Below, one piece after another: positions 59,788-64,000 of a stretch of 64,000 nucleotides of DNA. Every line of letters begins with the position of its first letter. Within the stretch, counting starts at the first letter, position 1. Both the position numbers and the translations under genes were made by a program. Source of the DNA: Pseudomonas turukhanskensis. GTDB taxonomy: Bacteria; Pseudomonadota; Gammaproteobacteria; Pseudomonadales; Pseudomonadaceae. The notes under the pieces were generated by a model that worked only from the letters and a program-made list of their open reading frames with translations, ran no database searches and was not told the DNA's origin. The DNA lies in the NCBI RefSeq assembly GCF_027922365.1, contig NZ_BSFN01000019.1, positions 1-64,000 of the forward strand, read 5' to 3'.

Positions 59788-61419
59788 ATGAATGACAGCT
59801 TGCTAGAAATTCCCGGTTACTCGGTGCACGGCCGTTTGGGCAAAGGCGGCATGGCCGAGGTGTACCTGGCCACCCAGGAGTCGTTGCATCGCCAGGTGGC
59901 GATCAAGGTGCTGCTCAGCGCCGACGACGAAGCCTTCAGCAAGCGCTTTATCAAAGAAGGGCACATCGTTGCCTCGCTGCATCACCCCTCGATCATCACC
60001 ATTTATGACATCGACCAGCTGCCCGATGGCCGTTATTACCTGGCCATGGAGTTTGTCGCCGGTGGCGATCTGGCCCAGCACAAGGGCGAAAAAATCGAGG
60101 CGCAACGCGCGCTGACCATCGTGCGGCAGATCGCCAGCGGCCTGGCCGTAGTGCATGACAAAGGCATGGTGCACCGCGATATCAAGCCGGCCAATATCCT
60201 GTTCCGCGCCGATGGCACGGCGGTAATTACCGACTTTGGCATCGCCAAGGAACTGGACCTCAACAGCGAACTTACCCACTTCAATGTCGCCGTCGGCAGC
60301 CCGGCCTACAGCAGCCCCGAGCAGGCCCAGTGCGAACCGTTGGATGCGCGCAGCGATATCTACAGCCTCGGCGTGATTCTGCTGGAGATGCTCACGGGCA
60401 CTAACCCTTACAAGGGCGCCAGTTACACCCAGACGGTGATGAATCATGTACAGATGCCCGCGCCGGAGTTGCCCGATCACCTGCGCCACTACCAGTTTTT
60501 GCTCAACCGCATGCTGGCCAAAGACCCGAATGACCGTTTCGCTGACTGCCATGTGCTGTTGGCCAGCCTCGCCGAACTCAATGAGCAAGACCTCGACCAC
60601 ACCCGCCTTGCCCCGGTGGTGCAGCTCAAGGTCAAGGACAAGCCCCGGGGTGTCGCCAAGCTGGCGGTAGCCAATGCATCGGATGCGACTGTGCCGAAAG
60701 CCCAGCAGGGCAAATCGAAGCTGTGGATGGTGGCGTTGGGTCTGCTACTGGTGGTCGGCGCCGGCGGCGTGGGTGGTTACTACTACCAGCAACAGCAGAA
60801 AATCACCGAGTTTTTAACCCAGGGCGAACTGAGCCTGAACGAAGGCAAGCTGGTTGACCCGCCCGAGCACAACGCCGACTACTTCTACCGCCAGGTGCTG
60901 CTGATCGACCAGAACAACAGTGACGCCCTCGATGGCCTGCAGCGGGTGCTGCAAGCGCGCATCGCCAACAGCCTTAACCTGGCGCAAAAGGCCGCCAGCG
61001 AAGACAAGCTGCTGCAACCCGAAGGCAACAATGCGGTGTTCTACTACCAGCAAGTGCTGGGCTGGTCGCCGGGCAACGAGCAGGCGCTTACCGGTTTGCA
61101 GGCAGTGGCCGAGCGCTTTTTTGACTTGAGCGAAGTGGCCTACGACAAGTTGCAGTTCGACCAGGCCTTGCAGTTGGTCAAGAGCGGCCTGGAAGCCCAG
61201 CCCGATAACGAGAAATTGCTGAAAAGCCTGGACGGCCACGACGAGCGCGTGCGCAAAACCCAGGCAGCCATTGCGGCACGCGCTGCAGCGAAGAAAAAGG
61301 CCGCTACGGCCGCCGTGGTGCCGGTGCGCAATACCGCCCCCAGCAGTGCGCCGGCTGCGCCAAGCGAAGAAAAAAATCCGAACGTAGTCAAACGCTTGTG
61401 GAATAAACTCTTCAACTAG
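59788..61419 (+). CDS. Membrane-anchored eukaryotic-type Ser/Thr protein kinase
   Basis: 543 residues. Kinase domain 10-275: glycine loop GKGGMAEVY (18-26), catalytic K40 in VAIK, HRDIKPAN (D131), DFG at 149-151 and SPEQ at 176-179. A single membrane helix at about 312-330 puts the C-terminal half (331-543) in the periplasm; it contains about three imperfect TPR-like repeats (ITEFLTQGELSLNEGKL..., NSLNLAQKAASEDKLL..., DLSEVAYDKLQFDQAL...). It is paired with the PP2C phosphatase and FHA protein. Confidence 0.9.
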   Translation: MNDSLLEIPGYSVHGRLGKGGMAEVYLATQESLHRQVAIKVLLSADDEAFSKRFIKEGHIVASLHHPSIITIYDIDQLPDGRYYLAMEFVAGGDLAQHKGEKIEAQRALTIVRQIASGLAVVHDKGMVHRDIKPANILFRADGTAVITDFGIAKELDLNSELTHFNVAVGSPAYSSPEQAQCEPLDARSDIYSLGVILLEMLTGTNPYKGASYTQTVMNHVQMPAPELPDHLRHYQFLLNRMLAKDPNDRFADCHVLLASLAELNEQDLDHTRLAPVVQLKVKDKPRGVAKLAVANASDATVPKAQQGKSKLWMVALGLLLVVGAGGVGGYYYQQQQKITEFLTQGELSLNEGKLVDPPEHNADYFYRQVLLIDQNNSDALDGLQRVLQARIANSLNLAQKAASEDKLLQPEGNNAVFYYQQVLGWSPGNEQALTGLQAVAERFFDLSEVAYDKLQFDQALQLVKSGLEAQPDNEKLLKSLDGHDERVRKTQAAIAARAAAKKKAATAAVVPVRNTAPSSAPAAPSEEKNPNVVKRLWNKLFN

Positions 61420-61517
61420 TGGCAAAGTGATACTTCGCTTGCGTAACGCCCCGGCGGGCGGTGCGCGGGGGATTATCTGGCCTCCGCTGGCTGTCATTTC
61501 TCAAGGTCGTGCCGTAT

Positions 61518-62357
61518 ATGCTCAGGATTCATTTCAGCGACAACCGTCAGGCCCCTATCTGGTTGGTCGACGAGCGTTTCACCATTGGCCAGGACAGCCG
61601 CAACAATCTGGTGCTGGCCGACACCGACATCAGCCCCTTCCACGCGGAAATCCGCCAGGACCACGGCCTTTACTACCTCACCGATTGCGGCACGGCCGCC
61701 GGCACCTTCGTCAATGGCGAACGGGTGAACGCGCGCTATCAGTTGCGCTCGGACGACATCGTGCGCCTGGGCAGCCTGGAACTGACCCTGATCGACCCGG
61801 CCAAAAGCAAACCCAAGCCGGCCGCCGCGCGGCGCTGGTTCTTGCAGGTAATTACCGGTGAGCAGCACCAGGGGCACAAATTCCACGTCACCGGCTCGAT
61901 GACCTTCGGGCGCTCGGTGAAATGCGAAATGTGTTTTGCCGACCTGGAGCTGTCGCGTCGCCACGCTGAGTTTTTCCTTAAAGACGAAGTGCTGGAAATC
62001 AAGGACCTAGCTTCGGCCAATGGTGTGTTTGTAAACCACCAGAAAGTCGGCATGGCCGTGCTGCAACCGGGCGACCAGGTGCGCATGGGCTCGGTCACCT
62101 TGCTGGTGATTGGCCCGAAGGTAGACGTAACCCAGACCGACGACGAAGACGCCACGCTGTTTATGACCGTGGTCAAACCCACGGCGGTGAAGCCCGCGGT
62201 TCAGGCGGCGACGGTCAATCCCATGAAAGTGGCTGCTGCCAATGCCGCTCAACAAGAAGAAGTGATTGAAGCGCGCCCGTTGAACAAATTGCTGCTTGGC
62301 GTGCTGGCGGTGGTGCTGGCGGCCGGCGGTGCGTTTGCGGTGAAGACGCTGCTCTGA
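61518..62357 (+). CDS. Tandem-FHA domain protein with C-terminal membrane anchor
   Basis: 279 residues from the ATG at 61518. Two FHA domains recognise phosphothreonine: FHA1 with FTIGQDSRNNLVL and ISPFHAEI, FHA2 with MTFGRSVKCEMCF, LSRRHAEFF and LASANGVFVNHQKV. A C-terminal hydrophobic helix (LLLGVLAVVLAAGGAFAVKTLL; residues split from NK) anchors it in the membrane. It is the probable docking partner of the kinase, 98 bp after it. Confidence 0.9.
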   Translation: MLRIHFSDNRQAPIWLVDERFTIGQDSRNNLVLADTDISPFHAEIRQDHGLYYLTDCGTAAGTFVNGERVNARYQLRSDDIVRLGSLELTLIDPAKSKPKPAAARRWFLQVITGEQHQGHKFHVTGSMTFGRSVKCEMCFADLELSRRHAEFFLKDEVLEIKDLASANGVFVNHQKVGMAVLQPGDQVRMGSVTLLVIGPKVDVTQTDDEDATLFMTVVKPTAVKPAVQAATVNPMKVAAANAAQQEEVIEARPLNKLLLGVLAVVLAAGGAFAVKTLL

Positions 62358-62382
62358 GGCCGTGAGAGGGTGTGCCGCTTTT

Positions 62383-62450
62383 CGTAGGGTGCGCTTGGCG
62401 CACCTTGCGATTTCTGCGCGACCGCAACGGTGCGCAGAGCACACCCTACG
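62383..62450. repeat. CGTAGGGTG palindromic repeat
   Basis: CGTAGGGTGCGC (62383-62394) and GCACACCCTACG (62439-62450) face each other around two smaller GC-rich hairpins. Same CGTAG family as the fragment at 94-130 near the IS end. Confidence 0.7.
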
Positions 62451-62484
62451 AGCTTGAAAAGCACCTAACCAACTGATAATTAAT

Positions 62485-62521
62485 ATATTTCACCGCTATC
62501 ATTCCTATCGATGACAGCTAT
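62485..62521. promoter_or_regulatory. OxyR-like operator upstream of the tandem-repeat gene
   Basis: Four tetramers spaced by exactly seven bases: ATAT (62485-62488), CTAT (62496-62499), ATCG (62507-62510), CTAT (62518-62521). The OxyR consensus is ATAG-N7-CTAT-N7-ATAG-N7-CTAT; agreement is 14 of 16, and three of the four weaker inner T/A positions also match. A TTTAAT hexamer at 62537-62542 would put the -35 region (62514-62519) over the last quarter site, the usual position for OxyR activation. Confidence 0.6.
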
Positions 62522-62608
62522 CGCGAGCGTTCACTTTTTAATCAGCTGGCGATCCGTAAGATTGGCCCCGTACTCACTTACGCCACCCCAATCTTCTGGA
62601 GCACCATC

Positions 62609-63256
62609 ATGAAATCTCAAGCATTCGCCGCACTGTTCATCGCTGGTCTGTTCACCCTGCCAGCTGCCCACGCCGAAAGTGGCGCTGACCGTCTGCAACA
62701 AGATCACCGCATCGCATACGAAGGCGGCTACATGGTTCTGGACCGTGTTGCCGAAGGCGGCGCAGAACGTTTCAACCGCGTAGCCGAAGGTGGTGCCGAT
62801 CGCACCAACACAGTTGCTGAAGGCGGTGCCGACCGTACCAACACCGTTGCCGAAGGTGGCGCAGAACGCTTCAACCGCGTAGCTGAAGGTGGCGCTGATC
62901 GCACCAACACTGTTGCCGAAGGTGGTGCTGACCGTACCAACACCGTTGCTGAAGGTGGTGCTGACCGTACCAACACCGTTGCTGAAGGTGGTGCTGACCG
63001 CACCAACACTGTTGCCGAAGGTGGTGCTGACCGCACCAACACTGTTGCCGAAGGTGGTGCTGACCGTACCAACACTGTTGCTGAAGGTGGTGCTGACCGT
63101 ACCAACACCGTTGCTGAAGGCGGTGCCGACCGTACCAACACCGTTGCTGAAGGCGGCGCAGAACGTTTCAACCGCGTAGCTGAAGGTGGTGCCGATCGCA
63201 CCAACACCGTTGCTGAAGGTGGTGCTGATCGTCTGCAAGCGCACACCCTGGCCTGA
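62609..63256 (+). CDS. Exported tandem 11-residue repeat protein
   Basis: 215 residues. Signal peptide MKSQAFAALFIAGLFTLPA with cleavage near AHA-ES. After a 24-residue lead the protein consists of fourteen complete 11-residue units of the form VAEGGADRTNT or VAEGGAERFNR (residues 47-200), plus a partial fifteenth unit and ending LQAHTLA. Units 1, 4 and 13 are the AERFNR type. The charged, glycine-rich repeats suggest a periplasmic or surface fibre-like or disordered protein. I recall similar AEGG-repeat proteins annotated in Pseudomonas as phage infection protein; that name is weakly supported. Preceded by an OxyR-like site. Confidence 0.85.
   Translation: MKSQAFAALFIAGLFTLPAAHAESGADRLQQDHRIAYEGGYMVLDRVAEGGAERFNRVAEGGADRTNTVAEGGADRTNTVAEGGAERFNRVAEGGADRTNTVAEGGADRTNTVAEGGADRTNTVAEGGADRTNTVAEGGADRTNTVAEGGADRTNTVAEGGADRTNTVAEGGADRTNTVAEGGAERFNRVAEGGADRTNTVAEGGADRLQAHTLA
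62747..63208 (+). repeat. 33-bp tandem repeat array (14 units)
   Basis: Fourteen consecutive 33-bp units encode the 11-residue repeats. The middle eight (units 5-12) are almost identical at DNA level, differing mostly at GCT/GCC and ACT/ACC third positions, which suggests recent unequal expansion. All six frames stay open across it, so long antisense ORFs here are artefacts. Confidence 0.92.
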
Positions 63257-63283
63257 TTCTCGGCCAGGTTTCACCCCTTCAAA

Positions 63284-63306
63284 GCCCGGCACTGGCCGGG
63301 CTTTTT
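63284..63306 (+). terminator. Rho-independent terminator of the repeat-protein gene
   Basis: GCCCGGC (63284-63290), ACTG loop, GCCGGGC (63295-63301) followed by TTTTTG, 28 bp after the stop codon. Confidence 0.85.
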
Positions 63307-63318
63307 GTTGCCCGGCGT

Positions 63319-63720
63319 TCAGGCAGCCGCTTCGTCCTGCATGGCAACCAACTCCCAGATATGCCCGTCCAGGTCTTCAAAGCCATGGGCATACATAAAC
63401 CCGTAATCCTTCGGCTCGCTCAAGGTGCGCCCACCGGCGGCCTGCGCTTTGCTCACCAGGTCATCCACGGTTTCGCGGCTCGCCACTGCCAGGCAGGTCA
63501 GCACTTCACTATGGGTTTTGGCGTTGCACAGAGCCTTGGGGGTAAAGCCCTGGAATTTTTCCTCGGTCAGCAGCATGGCGTACATGTGCTCGCCCAGAAT
63601 CATGCAGGTGGCGGTGTCGTCGGTGTATTGCGGGTTGAAGGTAAAGCCAAGCTCGGTAAAAAAAGCGATGGCCTTGGGCAGATGCTTTACCGGCAGGTTG
63701 ACGAAAATGTCCCGAACCAT
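63319..63720 (-). CDS. Glyoxalase/VOC superfamily protein
   Basis: 133 residues from the ATG at 63718-63720 (TAGGAG eight bases upstream; the GTG three codons earlier is less likely). VOC fold: NLPVKHLPKAIAFFTELGF, TATCMILGEHMYAMLLTEE, and the C-terminal FEDLDGHIWELVAM with the metal-ligand Glu. Similar to the PhnB-like/YycE group. Substrate unknown. It converges on the repeat-protein gene across the terminator. Confidence 0.88.
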   Translation of the reverse strand: MVRDIFVNLPVKHLPKAIAFFTELGFTFNPQYTDDTATCMILGEHMYAMLLTEEKFQGFTPKALCNAKTHSEVLTCLAVASRETVDDLVSKAQAAGGRTLSEPKDYGFMYAHGFEDLDGHIWELVAMQDEAAA

Positions 63721-63828
63721 GGTGGTCACTCCTAAGTGTCGGGGCGCTGGGTTCAGCGCCTACAACCCTGGTCGAATGCCAGCGCGGCAATTCGACAGGG
63801 CGTAGCCATTTATTTAGCCCAAGGCGGG

Positions 63829-64000
63829 TTACAGCAGGGTAATGGTGGGCAGCCGTTCGGCTGATTCGTGGTGGGTATGGCCGTTTTTGCAGGAGCCGTT
63901 CCGGCAGTCGCCGCTGCAGGTTTTTTGCAAGCGGCGTTCGGCGCGAATTTCTGGCAGGTCGCGACGGCGCATGTACACGTGCAGCTCAGGTGCGAGGTCG
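63829..64000 (-). CDS. Partial hypothetical protein, C-terminus only
   Basis: The minus-strand frame enters from the right window edge and stops at 63829-63831, giving at least 57 residues: ...LHVYMRRRDLPEIRAERRL, then QKTCSGDCRNGSCKNGHTHH and ESAERLPTITLL. The cluster of Cys and His residues suggests metal binding. The rest lies outside the window; family not recognised. Confidence 0.5.
   Translation of the reverse strand, partial: DLAPELHVYMRRRDLPEIRAERRLQKTCSGDCRNGSCKNGHTHHESAERLPTITLL

Noticed and set aside
62747..63208. CRISPR-like array
   Set aside because: Repeats are contiguous with no spacers and are translated in frame.
62609..63256. Idea that the TNT motifs of the repeat protein are substrates of the neighbouring kinase and FHA domains
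   Set aside because: The repeat protein has a signal peptide and would be outside the cytoplasm, while kinase and FHA domains are cytoplasmic.
62531..63292. Long antisense open frames (172 and 253 residues) over the repeat gene
   Set aside because: A 33-bp repeat keeps every frame open; only the plus frame has a signal peptide and RBS.

Overview
The window is about 60% GC chromosomal DNA of a Pseudomonas-type gammaproteobacterium. Supporting signs are the minC-minD-minE-rluA-apeB block, DUF1654, DUF2790, VF530 and XapX small proteins, REP palindromes of the GTAGGAGCGAGCG and GGCTGAAGCC types, and a ModE-modABC locus. Most genes are ordinary housekeeping, transport or regulatory genes. No rRNA, CRISPR array or complete prophage is visible. 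One tRNA gene (Thr, anticodon CGT) is present.

Layout. 1-0.6 kb: the terminus of an insertion sequence and a GFA-family gene whose 5' end has been replaced by a palindromic repeat. 0.6-6.9 kb: apeB, rluA and minEDC on the minus strand, then lpxL-like acyltransferase and patatin on the plus strand. 7-10.3 kb: an exported FecR-domain protein and an OmpA lipoprotein, divergent from a GAF/HD-GYP protein with an unusual catalytic region. 10.4-18 kb: GST, two LysR/AraC regulators, AhpD-like and cupin proteins, MFS and LysE exporters, an oxidoreductase and a XapX peptide. 18-19.6 kb: a type IV AbiEi/AbiEii toxin-antitoxin pair with a near-perfect 33-bp palindrome upstream. 20-25 kb: a glutamate-synthase-like FMN protein, then a LuxR regulator, amidase and amino acid/polyamine permease. 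25-31 kb: LysR, outer membrane channel, FUSC, DUF1656 and HlyD (AaeAB-like efflux). 31-32.3 kb: tandemly duplicated DUF2790 genes. 32-45 kb: metR, hydrolase, RarD transporter, Nudix, DEAD-box helicase, quinone oxidoreductase, an S8 peptidase with an atypical catalytic aspartate motif, a solute-binding protein, aldose dehydrogenase and an LTA-synthase-like sulfatase. 45-53 kb: small DNA/RNA-binding proteins, tRNA-Thr, a lone glycosyltransferase behind a nested palindromic promoter, a lipoprotein nuclease, nitroreductase, GNAT and crotonase. 53-57 kb: modE divergent from modABC with a clear ModE box. 57-58.6 kb: DUF3010 and YebC. 58.8-62.4 kb: PP2C phosphatase, Ser/Thr kinase and tandem-FHA membrane protein. 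62.6-63.3 kb: an exported protein built from fourteen 11-residue repeats behind an OxyR-like operator.

The most interesting items are the OxyR-like site in front of the 33-bp-repeat gene, the nested palindromes around the AbiE and glycosyltransferase promoters, the remodelled HD-GYP enzyme next to the FecR/OmpA pair, the stand-alone phosphatase/kinase/FHA trio, and the repeat-truncated GFA gene. None of these is proven to be a new system from sequence alone.
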